In this document: positions 56,825-64,000 of the stretch, piece by piece | Layout of the letters: every line of letters begins with the position of its first letter | Position numbering within the stretch: position 1 is the stretch's first letter | NCBI RefSeq assembly: GCF_009680455.1 | Contig: NZ_WKRD01000004.1 | Span: 186,001 to 250,000 of the forward strand | DNA from: Lachnospira eligens | GTDB taxonomy: Bacteria; Bacillota; Clostridia; Lachnospirales; Lachnospiraceae | Direction: 5' to 3' | Length of the DNA stretch: 64,000 bases | Notes under the pieces: model-generated | The model's database searches: none | What the model was told of the DNA's origin: nothing | Seen by the model: the letters and a program-made list of their open reading frames with translations, nothing else | Program-made: the position numbers and the translations under genes

Positions 56825-58675
56825 ATGGAAGATAATAAAAATATCAAAATGCCACCGAAAAGAAGAATGGGACCTCCGGGAAGAGGAATGGCACCTGTTG
56901 AGAAAGCCAAGGATTTCAAAGGATCAATAGGAAAGCTTATAAGATATATTGGAAGCTATAAGATTGCGATAATATTTGTTGCAGTTATGGCTGTATGCTC
57001 AACAGTATTTTCTGTTGTAGGTCCGAAGGTTCTTGGTAAGGCAACTACAGCTCTGTCAGAAGGTCTTGTAAAGAAAATCGGTGGAACTGGTGGAATTGAC
57101 TTTGGAAAGATTGGAACAATTCTTATATTCGTGCTTTGTCTGTATGCCGCAAGTGCAGTATTTAACTTTGTACAGGGCTGGATAATGACAGGCATTACAC
57201 AGAAGGTCTGCTACAGATTAAGAAAAGAAATCAGCGAGAAGATTAACCGTATGCCTATGAAGTATTTCGAGAGCAGGACATATGGTGAGGTGTTATCAAG
57301 AATTACTAACGATGTTGATACACTTGGAATGGGACTCAACCAGAGTATTACAACAATCATTACATCTTTAACTACTATGATTGGTGTTCTTGTTATGATG
57401 TTAAGCATTTCACCGCTTATGACACTTATTGCGGTTATAATACTTCCAATATCAGTGGGACTTGTTTCTTTCGTTGTTAAGAAGTCACAGGGATATTTCA
57501 AAACACAGCAGGAGTATCTTGGACATATTAACGGACAGATTGAGGAAACTTATGGCGGACATATGATTGTTAAGTCATTTAATAAAGAAAAGGATATGGT
57601 TGATTCATTTAACAAGACTAATGATGTCCTTTATGGTTCAGCATGGAAGTCACAGTTCCTTTCAGGAATGATGCAGCCAATCATGATGTTTGTAGGTAAC
57701 TTAGGTTACGCATGTGTTGCATTAACCGGCGGTCTTCTTGCTATTAAAAATGTTATAACAATCGGTGATATTCAGGCATTTATCCAGTATGTGAAGAATT
57801 TCACACAGCCAATCCAGCAGATTGCTCAGGTTATCAATCAGGTACAGTCTATGGCAGCAGCTTCTGAGAGAGTATTTGAATTTCTTGATGAAGAAGAGGA
57901 AGACCAGACTGTTAAGAATCCTGTTTCTACAGAAGGAATTAAGGGCGAGGTTGATTTCGAGCATGTAAGATTCGGATACAATGAGAACCAGACTATCATC
58001 AAGAATTTCAGTGTAAATGTTAAGCCTGGACAGAAGGTTGCTATCGTTGGACCGACAGGTGCAGGTAAGACCACTATTGTTAAACTGCTTATGAGATTCT
58101 ATGATGTTAATGATGGAGCTATTCTTGTTGATGGACATAATGTTAAGGATTTCAACAGAAGAGAATTAAGAGACGCATTTGGAATGGTTCTTCAGGATAC
58201 ATGGCTCTATAAGGGTACAATTATGGAGAATATCAGATACGGAAAGCTTGATGCAACTGATGAGGAAGTTATTGCAGCAGCCAAGGCAGCTAATGCACAT
58301 CACTTTATTGAGACACTTCCGGGTGGTTATGACTGTGAGCTTAACGAGGACGCAAGCAATGTTTCACAGGGACAGAAGCAGCTTCTTACAATTGCAAGAG
58401 CAATCCTTGCAGATAATCCAATCCTTATTCTTGATGAAGCAACATCTTCTGTTGATACAAGAACAGAGGAGAGAATCCAGAAGGCTATGGATAATCTGAT
58501 GAAGGGCAGAACAAGCTTTGTTATTGCACACAGACTTTCAACCATCAAAGATGCTGATGTGATACTTGTTATGAAGGATGGTGATATCGTTGAGCAGGGA
58601 ACTCATGATGAGCTTCTTGCAAGAAACGGTTTCTATGCTGACCTTTATAATTCGCAGTTTGAGCAGGCTTCTTAG
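56825..58675 (+). CDS. ABC exporter half-transporter (catalytic partner)
   Basis: 616 residues: a Pro/Arg-rich N-terminus (PPKRRMGPPGRGM), six membrane helices, then an NBD with Walker A GPTGAGKTT, signature NVSQGQKQLLTIARA and Walker B ILILDEATSSVDTR with the catalytic glutamate. Together with the preceding gene it forms a heterodimeric multidrug- or peptide-type exporter. AAGGAGG lies at the end of the first gene. The substrate is unknown; the agr-like genes follow directly. Confidence 0.92.
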   Translation: MEDNKNIKMPPKRRMGPPGRGMAPVEKAKDFKGSIGKLIRYIGSYKIAIIFVAVMAVCSTVFSVVGPKVLGKATTALSEGLVKKIGGTGGIDFGKIGTILIFVLCLYAASAVFNFVQGWIMTGITQKVCYRLRKEISEKINRMPMKYFESRTYGEVLSRITNDVDTLGMGLNQSITTIITSLTTMIGVLVMMLSISPLMTLIAVIILPISVGLVSFVVKKSQGYFKTQQEYLGHINGQIEETYGGHMIVKSFNKEKDMVDSFNKTNDVLYGSAWKSQFLSGMMQPIMMFVGNLGYACVALTGGLLAIKNVITIGDIQAFIQYVKNFTQPIQQIAQVINQVQSMAAASERVFEFLDEEEEDQTVKNPVSTEGIKGEVDFEHVRFGYNENQTIIKNFSVNVKPGQKVAIVGPTGAGKTTIVKLLMRFYDVNDGAILVDGHNVKDFNRRELRDAFGMVLQDTWLYKGTIMENIRYGKLDATDEEVIAAAKAANAHHFIETLPGGYDCELNEDASNVSQGQKQLLTIARAILADNPILILDEATSSVDTRTEERIQKAMDNLMKGRTSFVIAHRLSTIKDADVILVMKDGDIVEQGTHDELLARNGFYADLYNSQFEQAS

Positions 58676-58698
58676 ATTGATAATATATATGTTAAGAG

Positions 58699-58730
58699 AA
58701 ACGGCAGGAAGAAATTTCTGTCGTTTTTTT
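58699..58730 (+). terminator. Terminator after the ABC exporter
   Basis: AAACGGCAG (58699-58707) pairs with CTGTCGTTT (58718-58726), followed by more T residues. Confidence 0.8.
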
Positions 58731-58782
58731 AAACATTTTGATATAATAAAATTATTAATTAGTTAAGTGAAGAGGATAATGC

Positions 58783-59493
58783 ATGAATATATTAATATGT
58801 GATGATGATAAGCTTTATATTGATATGATAAGAAAATATGTGGATGAATTCTTTGCTGATCATAAGATAACGGATTATAAGGTTTATGAATATAACAGTG
58901 GAGATGAAGCAGCTAAGAATAATGAAAAGATTGACATTGCATTTCTTGATGTTGAGATGGACGGAATTAATGGAATTGAAGCTGGCAAATGTTTAAGAAA
59001 TAATAACAAGAATATTGTGTTATTCATAATAACTTCGTATATGGGCTATCTTGATGATGCAATGGACGAGGGAGTTTTCAGGTATATTAATAAAACATTG
59101 GAAAGACCTGTGATTATGCGAGGTTTACATAAGGCATTATTATTATGCAGCAAGAGTCAGAGCAAGAAAATCAATATTGAATATAAGGGTGATAATGTAA
59201 TTATTGAACAGGATTCGATTATATGCATAGAGTCACTTGTTAGAAAAAGATATATCAAAACAGATACGAAGTCGTACATAAGTCTCAAAAGTCTTTCTTA
59301 TTGGCAGAGTGTTCTTGATGAGGATAAATTTTTTCTTGTCAATAAATCCTTCATTGTTAATATAGACAGAGTTGAGCGATTTACTGATAAGTATATTGAA
59401 CTTAAGGGCATCGAAGAACCAATAGATTTATCAAGAGAAAAAAGAACTGCATTCAAGCAGAAAATGCTTCTGTATCTGGCAGGGCAGGAGTAG
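58783..59493 (+). CDS. AgrA-like LytTR response regulator
   Basis: The N-terminal receiver (residues about 1-120) starts MNILICDDDKLYIDMIRKYV and has the phospho-aspartate in IAFLDVEMDGINGIEA. The C-terminal LytTR DNA-binding domain (about 130-236) has ICIESLVRKRYIKTD and FFLVNKSFIVNIDRV. LytTR regulators bind paired direct repeats; such a pair lies upstream of agrD (61607-61636). It is followed at once by the kinase gene, so the two form one unit. Confidence 0.9.
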   Translation: MNILICDDDKLYIDMIRKYVDEFFADHKITDYKVYEYNSGDEAAKNNEKIDIAFLDVEMDGINGIEAGKCLRNNNKNIVLFIITSYMGYLDDAMDEGVFRYINKTLERPVIMRGLHKALLLCSKSQSKKINIEYKGDNVIIEQDSIICIESLVRKRYIKTDTKSYISLKSLSYWQSVLDEDKFFLVNKSFIVNIDRVERFTDKYIELKGIEEPIDLSREKRTAFKQKMLLYLAGQE

Positions 59494-59499
59494 GTGGAT

Positions 59500-60789
59500 A
59501 TGGAAATTATAATGAGTTACATTTTTTCACATCTTGTAGAAGCAATAGTATTGTGGATGAGTATGTCACAGATGTATGAACATAGATATAAACAGTGGGT
59601 GACGGGCATTGCTATCATGATAGGACATGCTGTAATGTTTGGCGTGTTTCTGACGGGAAATATATATTTTATTACGGCAATTAACAATTCAACGTATATT
59701 TTGTTAATAGCATTATTGTTTAATATAAGCAAAAGATCAGCAGTGTTTTGGGGTATTATATTAAATGCAATGAATGCATTATCGGAATTAATAATGTTTT
59801 TTACAGCTAGATATATTGTTGGTATTGAGAATGCAGGTAAAAAGGATACGGTAGATATAATTTTTATGTTTTGCCTATGTAATATTAGCTATTTTTTAAT
59901 AACGCAGACGTTAGTGTTTATAAAGAAGAGGAGCATTGTATTCGATAAAGGTGATATGTCAAAAATTCTTTTAATGGGTTCATTGACAACATCATTAATT
60001 GTTTTTATGACATATTATATTATTGGAACAACCTGGGATTTGCATCAAAAAGAGACGATATGGATGATGATAAGTTCGATTGGATTGGTATGTTCAGATA
60101 TATTAATTTTGTGGTCTAACATAAAAATTGATGAACGTAATGCTGAAAATGAACGTATCAAGATTCAGCTTGAACAGGAAAAGGCAGACGCAAGATATTA
60201 TAAGCTTGAAAATGAGAAGAACGAAAGTCTTGAAATATTAAGACATGATATGAATAATCATCTTAATACAATGCTTGATATGGAAACTAATAGTGATTTG
60301 AAGGATTATATAACTTCAATTATGGAACAATATAATATTAAGAAGAGAACAACATTTTCTAATAATAATGTACTAAACGGTTTAATAAGCGAATATAATA
60401 GCAAATGTTATATAGAAAATATAGAATTTGTTGTGGATATACGGCCAGGAACAATAGATGATATAGCTGCCACAGATATAGTGGCATTGTTTGGCAATAT
60501 ATTATCGAATGCATATGAAGCTGCGAAGCAATGTGAGGAAATTAATGAAAAATATATCGAACTGGTTGTTAAGAGAAAGCAAGAGACAACACTTATCAAA
60601 TGTGTAAATTCATGTGCTGTTCCACCTAAAATAATAGGAGGAAATTTCATTTCAATTAAGAAGGATTCTGACAGAAAACATGGATATGGAATGAAGAGCA
60701 TAGATAAGATTGTCGATAAATATCATGGAAGCCACATTGAACAGTTTGATGAAAATGAATTTACAATATCAATAATGCTTATGATATAG
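59500..60789 (+). CDS. AgrC-like quorum-sensing histidine kinase (HPK10 type)
   Basis: Six or so N-terminal membrane helices (residues about 1-205), a coiled coil, an H-box LEILRHDMNNHLNTMLDME (phospho-histidine in LRHD), an N-box GNILSNAYEAAKQCEE and a G-box DRKHGYGMKSIDKIVDKY. This is the AgrC/ComD/FsrC class that senses cyclic peptides. ATG 59500 is preferred to the GTG at 59494 because CAGGAG is then nine bases away. Next comes a strong terminator shared with the convergent agrB. Confidence 0.9.
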   Translation: MEIIMSYIFSHLVEAIVLWMSMSQMYEHRYKQWVTGIAIMIGHAVMFGVFLTGNIYFITAINNSTYILLIALLFNISKRSAVFWGIILNAMNALSELIMFFTARYIVGIENAGKKDTVDIIFMFCLCNISYFLITQTLVFIKKRSIVFDKGDMSKILLMGSLTTSLIVFMTYYIIGTTWDLHQKETIWMMISSIGLVCSDILILWSNIKIDERNAENERIKIQLEQEKADARYYKLENEKNESLEILRHDMNNHLNTMLDMETNSDLKDYITSIMEQYNIKKRTTFSNNNVLNGLISEYNSKCYIENIEFVVDIRPGTIDDIAATDIVALFGNILSNAYEAAKQCEEINEKYIELVVKRKQETTLIKCVNSCAVPPKIIGGNFISIKKDSDRKHGYGMKSIDKIVDKYHGSHIEQFDENEFTISIMLMI

Positions 60790-60835
60790 AAAACAGGAAG
60801 CTGTATGAATTAATAGTACAGCTTCCTGTTTTTTT
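60790..60835. terminator. Bidirectional terminator between the kinase and agrB
   Basis: A perfect 16-bp stem (60790-60805 with 60817-60832) is followed by T-rich sequence. The agrB stop codon lies in the loop, so the right arm is also agrB coding sequence. Confidence 0.85.
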
Positions 60836-61388
60836 CTGTCATACATGCAATATGTGAAATAAAGCAGAAAATAATTACAATTGATATGCAGCTTGCTGTC
60901 CTATACAGGTGTGAGGCAGTTGCTGTGATAATAATAATGTTAAAAACAGCCAGTATACCGATAAGGCATCGGTGATAATATTTTTTCTCTGAGTCTGATA
61001 CTGAGTGATTAACAGATATTACAGGACCTTTAATAATTAATTCCGCGTCAGCAATTATAAGCGCAATAAACATATATAATGATGGCTTAATGAAGGAGGA
61101 AAGCCATGCAATTGCAATAAGTATTATGACAGAAAAAATCAGGCATGCCGTAGAAGACTGACAATGATAACCACCACAATATTTTCTTATGAGCAAAAAC
61201 GAAAATACTTCAATTAGTCCAATCGTTATATTATGAGTGGCTATACAATACGCTGTGAAAATAATTGTCGGATTAATAATCAATAATAAATATTGTATTG
61301 CGTATATGTATAAATCAATGTCATCATTCTCAAGTATACCTGATTTTATAAGCCATAAAGCTATGTGGCGAGAAAGTTTCTCTACCAT
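60810..61388 (-). CDS. AgrB-like peptide-processing membrane protease
   Basis: 192 residues with several membrane helices and the AgrB catalytic pair: KYCGGYHCQSSTAC gives H75 and C82, seven apart as in staphylococcal AgrB. It would cut and cyclise the AgrD precursor. Its ATG overlaps the agrD stop (TAATG), so the two are coupled. It converges on the AgrC-like gene. Confidence 0.9.
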   Translation of the reverse strand: MVEKLSRHIALWLIKSGILENDDIDLYIYAIQYLLLIINPTIIFTAYCIATHNITIGLIEVFSFLLIRKYCGGYHCQSSTACLIFSVIILIAIAWLSSFIKPSLYMFIALIIADAELIIKGPVISVNHSVSDSEKKYYHRCLIGILAVFNIIIITATASHLYRTASCISIVIIFCFISHIACMTEKNRKLYY

Positions 61389-61537
61389 TATCTTGTCTTC
61401 TTAAACTTCTTTAATGATGTTGGTTCAACAGGCTGATTTAAAAAGTAGCTTGATGAAGCATTAGCACCAGAAGTTAAAGTGCGGTTAAGCATGGCAGAAA
61501 CGCCTTTGCTTAATGCAGACTTAATTGTTTTCTTCAT
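61388..61537 (-). CDS. AgrD-like autoinducer precursor with serine in place of cysteine
   Basis: A 49-residue peptide with an amphipathic basic start (MKKTIKSALSKGVSAML), a core NASSSYFL and an acidic/proline tail NQPVEPTSLKKF that lines up with the DEVEVPKELTQL tail of staphylococcal AgrD. There is no cysteine; by this alignment the ring would be SSYFL, closed as a Ser lactone rather than a thiolactone. GAAGGAGG lies just before the ATG. It was found by reading the minus strand upstream of agrB. Confidence 0.82.
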   Translation of the reverse strand: MKKTIKSALSKGVSAMLNRTLTSGANASSSYFLNQPVEPTSLKKFKKTR

Positions 61538-61606
61538 AACATTTTCCTCCTTCATTAAGATATTATTAATTATATTTGATATAAAATATTTTTAAATGGC
61601 TTATGT

Positions 61607-61636
61607 CTCAACTGTACTTTTGAATGTCTTAAATGT
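61607..61636 (-). promoter_or_regulatory. AgrA-type paired direct repeats upstream of agrD
   Basis: On the minus strand, ACATTTAAG (61636-61628) and ACAGTTGAG (61615-61607) are 9-bp repeats separated by 12 bases (21-bp period), the arrangement bound by AgrA-type LytTR dimers. A TATAAT (61574-61569) lies 32 bases further downstream, as a -10 for agrD-agrB. This implies autoinduction. The rest of 61538-61846 is AT-rich. Confidence 0.65.
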
Positions 61637-61846
61637 ATTTTTGCGATATTATGCAACATTTTTATTATCTGTCACAAATATTATTCTATACACTAAGAAA
61701 TTTATTCCGATATGATAAAATCAAGATGTTATCATTAATTGCACATAAACATTTGCACTAATCTAATTCGCAACAAACGCTATATATGTGCGGAATGTGC
61801 GTATACTAAAATTTAATAGTAATCATACTAATGTACAGGGGTTGCT

Positions 61847-62542
61847 ATGGAGTATACAGATCGTTACAAAGCATTTTGCAAAAGAATGAGCATATATAGA
61901 AAATTAATGGACTACGATCAGGCGAAAATGGCTGTGCGGGTTGGCATGACTACACCAGAGTATTCTAACAGGGAAGCGGGAAGGAGCATGGTGTCAGGCA
62001 TTGACCTCAGAAAATTTTCTGATTCAGGGGCGGATATTGACAAGATGTTAGTTGATGTCGATGAAAAGCCATGCAGGTATGTGATTTCTTCAGAAATAGA
62101 GACATTTGGTGAAGAATCAAAGAAGGAATATGTAAGAGGCGTTGTGAGTGAGCATATTCTTTATATGTGTGAGAAGAAGATAGCTGATTTTTCAGATGAT
62201 ACTGTAAAGTATATCAGACTGCTTAAATCTATTGACAAGGATTCAACTAAGGATTCTATGTTAAAATGTATTAGAGATGTCAATGGTATAACTGACCAAC
62301 AGGTTATATCAGATAATCTGGGAATATCAAGATTTAAATACAGCAAAATTGAGAATAATAAGGAACTTCCGGATGCAATGGTTCTTATAAGACTTTACGA
62401 TTTGTATGGTTATGTCCCATCTATGTATTTAAATCTGTATGATGTCAGAGGCCGGCTTCTTGATTATATATTTGACAGCATGTCTCAGAAAGATCAGGAA
62501 ATAATAATGAATTTTATCAATAATTTGAAAGAGTTCGTGTGA
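61847..62542 (+). CDS. Probable helix-turn-helix regulator with two HTH-like segments
   Basis: 231 residues. The N-terminal YRKLMDYDQAKMAVRVGMT (about 17-35) and the later ITDQQVISDNLGISRFKYSK (about 148-167) both look like XRE-type HTH units, joined by a charged linker. ACAGGGG precedes the ATG. It is divergent from agrD across a shared 309-base region and is followed by another HTH gene after 7 bases. A role in agr control is inference. Confidence 0.6.
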   Translation: MEYTDRYKAFCKRMSIYRKLMDYDQAKMAVRVGMTTPEYSNREAGRSMVSGIDLRKFSDSGADIDKMLVDVDEKPCRYVISSEIETFGEESKKEYVRGVVSEHILYMCEKKIADFSDDTVKYIRLLKSIDKDSTKDSMLKCIRDVNGITDQQVISDNLGISRFKYSKIENNKELPDAMVLIRLYDLYGYVPSMYLNLYDVRGRLLDYIFDSMSQKDQEIIMNFINNLKEFV

Positions 62543-62549
62543 GGAAGTT

Positions 62550-62882
62550 ATGAAAGAACGAATTATAAATATTGGACCCAGACTTAAGCAGAGAAGAAAG
62601 GAAATGCGTATAAAACAGACGGAAATGGCTAAAGAGCTGGGTGTGTCGCAGACATATCTTTCTAATATTGAAGGTGGAAGAACCAATTGCAGCATAACTT
62701 TGTTTGTAGATATATGTAATTATCTTAATGTAACGCCAGATTATCTGATGTTAGGAAATATGCGTGGAAATAGAGCAAGTATAGATATAATTGATGAATT
62801 GAAGATGTGCAGTTCGGAAGAAATTGCCACAGTAAAGAAAATAGTTGATGCATTTGTTCTGAAAAAGACGGAGCCATACTGA
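62550..62882 (+). CDS. XRE-family HTH transcriptional regulator
   Basis: 110 residues; a canonical XRE HTH at about 10-65 (LKQRRKEMRIKQTEMAKEL, then SQTYLSNIEGGR). The C-terminus is a short helical tail. GAGGAAG precedes the ATG. It is co-transcribed with the preceding regulator. Target unknown. Confidence 0.88.
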   Translation: MKERIINIGPRLKQRRKEMRIKQTEMAKELGVSQTYLSNIEGGRTNCSITLFVDICNYLNVTPDYLMLGNMRGNRASIDIIDELKMCSSEEIATVKKIVDAFVLKKTEPY

Positions 62883-62905
62883 TAAGGTATGGCTCTATTT
62901 TTTTT
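62871..62905 (+). terminator. Terminator after the XRE gene
   Basis: GAGCCATAC (62871-62879) pairs with GTATGGCTC (62887-62895), followed by T8. The left arm overlaps the end of the coding region. Confidence 0.85.
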
Positions 62906-62916
62906 GATTAAAATGC

Positions 62917-62958
62917 TTGACATACCGAACATATGTTTCTATAATAAACATATGTTCG
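62917..62958 (+). promoter_or_regulatory. Consensus promoter with twin LexA (SOS) boxes
   Basis: TTGACA (62917-62922) and TATAAT (62940-62945) with a 17-base spacer form a perfect SigA promoter. The spacer holds CGAACATATGTTT (62926-62938), and AAACATATGTTCG (62946-62958) lies just after the -10; the two are inverted copies. Both match the Firmicutes LexA box GAACnnnnGTTC/T. The second box covers the first ATG of the downstream gene. Confidence 0.82.
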
Positions 62959-64000
62959 AATTACATTCAGATCTTACAACTATGGAGAAATTAGAAATTC
63001 TGGCAGATGCTGCCAAGTATGATGTTGCATGTACATCAAGTGGAGTAGACAGGAAGGGAAAGAAAGGCTTCCTTGGGAACAGCGTGGCATGCGGTGTATG
63101 TCATAGCTTTGGTGCTGATGGCAGGTGCATTTCGCTTCTAAAGGTTTTAATGACTAATCATTGTGTGTATGATTGCAAATACTGCATGAACCGATGCTCT
63201 AATGATGTGCCGCGGGCTACATTTACACCTGATGAATTATGCAGGCTTGTTATAGAGTTTTATAAGCGTAATTATATTGAAGGATTATTCTTAAGCTCTG
63301 GGGTTTTGAAGAATCCGTCATATACTATGGAAAGAATATGTGAAACACTGATGCTTTTACGGACTAAGTATAGATTTAATGGTTATATACATGTTAAGGC
63401 TATACCGGGAGCACCAGATGAGCTGCTTTCAAGGGCTGGGTATCTTGCAGACAGGGTAAGTATTAATCTGGAACTGCCTACAGCACAGAGTCTTTCTAAG
63501 CTTGCTCCTAATAAGAGTTTTAAGACTATTCTTGAGCCTATGGAAAAGATTACAGGTACAATTGCGGCTAACAGACTGGCATTGGGAAAAGATGCACGAA
63601 TGGAAAGAAGCAGCATTAACAGATATTTGACAGGAAGCATATTCAACCAGAACGGGACGGATAACGGTCAAGCAGCATTATCAGGAACACAGAGAACAGC
63701 GTTGGAATCAGGAGATAAGTTATCGCTTCCAGCGGTTTCTAAAGATATGTGTGTAAAGCGTCCATTTGCGCCTGCAGGGCAGAGTACACAGATGATAATA
63801 GGTGCGACACCGGAAACTGATCTTACGCTTATCAGAACGACGCAGCATTTATATAAGAATTATGATCTTAAAAGAGTATTTTATTCTGCTTATATACCAC
63901 TTAATGAGGATTCTGCATTGCCACAGCTGGATGCAGATGTTCCACTATTAAGAGAACACAGGTTATATCAGGCAGACTGGCTTCTTAGGTTCTATGGATT
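62952..64000 (+). CDS. Radical-SAM protein of the DNA modification/repair type (partial)
   Basis: The start of a radical-SAM enzyme with the cluster motif CVYDCKYCMNRC (CxxxCxxC), an upstream cysteine block GVCHSFGADGRCISLLK and GLFLSSGVLKNPSYTMERI. This fits the family called putative DNA modification/repair radical SAM with a helix-hairpin-helix (the one linked to a uracil-DNA-glycosylase-like partner). ATG 62952 would be leaderless, given the promoter; ATG 62982 (MEKLEILADAAKYD) matches the usual family start but lacks a clear ribosome site. It runs off the window; at least 340 residues are visible. Confidence 0.85.
   Translation, partial: MFELHSDLTTMEKLEILADAAKYDVACTSSGVDRKGKKGFLGNSVACGVCHSFGADGRCISLLKVLMTNHCVYDCKYCMNRCSNDVPRATFTPDELCRLVIEFYKRNYIEGLFLSSGVLKNPSYTMERICETLMLLRTKYRFNGYIHVKAIPGAPDELLSRAGYLADRVSINLELPTAQSLSKLAPNKSFKTILEPMEKITGTIAANRLALGKDARMERSSINRYLTGSIFNQNGTDNGQAALSGTQRTALESGDKLSLPAVSKDMCVKRPFAPAGQSTQMIIGATPETDLTLIRTTQHLYKNYDLKRVFYSAYIPLNEDSALPQLDADVPLLREHRLYQADWLLRFYG

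Overview
The window looks like chromosomal DNA of an AT-rich, low-GC Gram-positive anaerobe of the Clostridia, most likely a Lachnospiraceae gut bacterium of the Lachnospira/Eubacterium type. That is inference, not a database result. It rests on strong AGGAG-type ribosome sites, A/T-ending codons, a sufCBDSU cluster, a serine-type agr locus, a Firmicutes-type LexA box and a KdgK sugar kinase. No rRNA, tRNA, CRISPR array or intact IS element was seen.

Layout. 1-2000: end of a queuosine (preQ1) operon, queE(end)-folE-queC-queF. 2027-5864: glycerol kinase (minus) and a GGDEF/EAL regulator. 5972-10999: sufCBDSU iron-sulfur operon behind a clear promoter. 11027-14566: a DUF3737 gene broken by an amber codon, a MalY-like lyase, ThrH and a small alarmone synthetase. 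14561-15160: a 600-bp GC-rich non-coding island with two very long hairpins and a 53-bp tandem repeat. 15189-18991: a small acidic protein, a secreted EndA-like nuclease and a membrane-anchored M6-like protease. 19074-21446: pepT, a decayed gene and PrsW. 21728-23951: an unusual two-gene unit encoding a PH-like/PD-(D/E)XK-like/glycine-zipper protein. 24005-27218: a possible small RNA, a truncated AAA ATPase, an AEC carrier and a DUF2798 protein. 27357-31704: FMN-riboswitch-controlled ribD-ribE-ribBA-ribH. 31836-34215: an oxidoreductase, then decayed genes. 34337-37793: a chemoreceptor and a PAS-GGDEF-EAL protein with foreign-looking codon use. 38024-39145: a MetE-like methyltransferase. 39321-43839: a six-gene ABC system. 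43924-46651: KdgK, a YkgJ-type protein and Lgt. 46925-52463: ptsI-nagB-nagA-EIIA-nagE for N-acetylglucosamine. 52545-54262: P1 peptidase and an ECF S-component (minus). 54513-58675: heterodimeric ABC exporter. 58783-61537: agr-like quorum sensing, with AgrA and AgrC on plus and AgrB and AgrD on minus. 61847-62882: two HTH regulators. 62917-64000: an SOS-type promoter driving a radical-SAM DNA-repair-type gene that runs off the window.

How parts work together. Housekeeping operons (que, suf, rib, nag) are complete or nearly so and have recognisable control signals. Between them lie accessory segments with gene wreckage. Two junctions (about 25,483 and 33,267) look like deletions that removed the 5' ends of divergent genes. 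The observations most worth following are the serine-containing AgrD peptide with AgrA-type direct repeats, the LexA-boxed radical-SAM gene, the PD-(D/E)XK-like membrane protein operon and the twin long-hairpin island.
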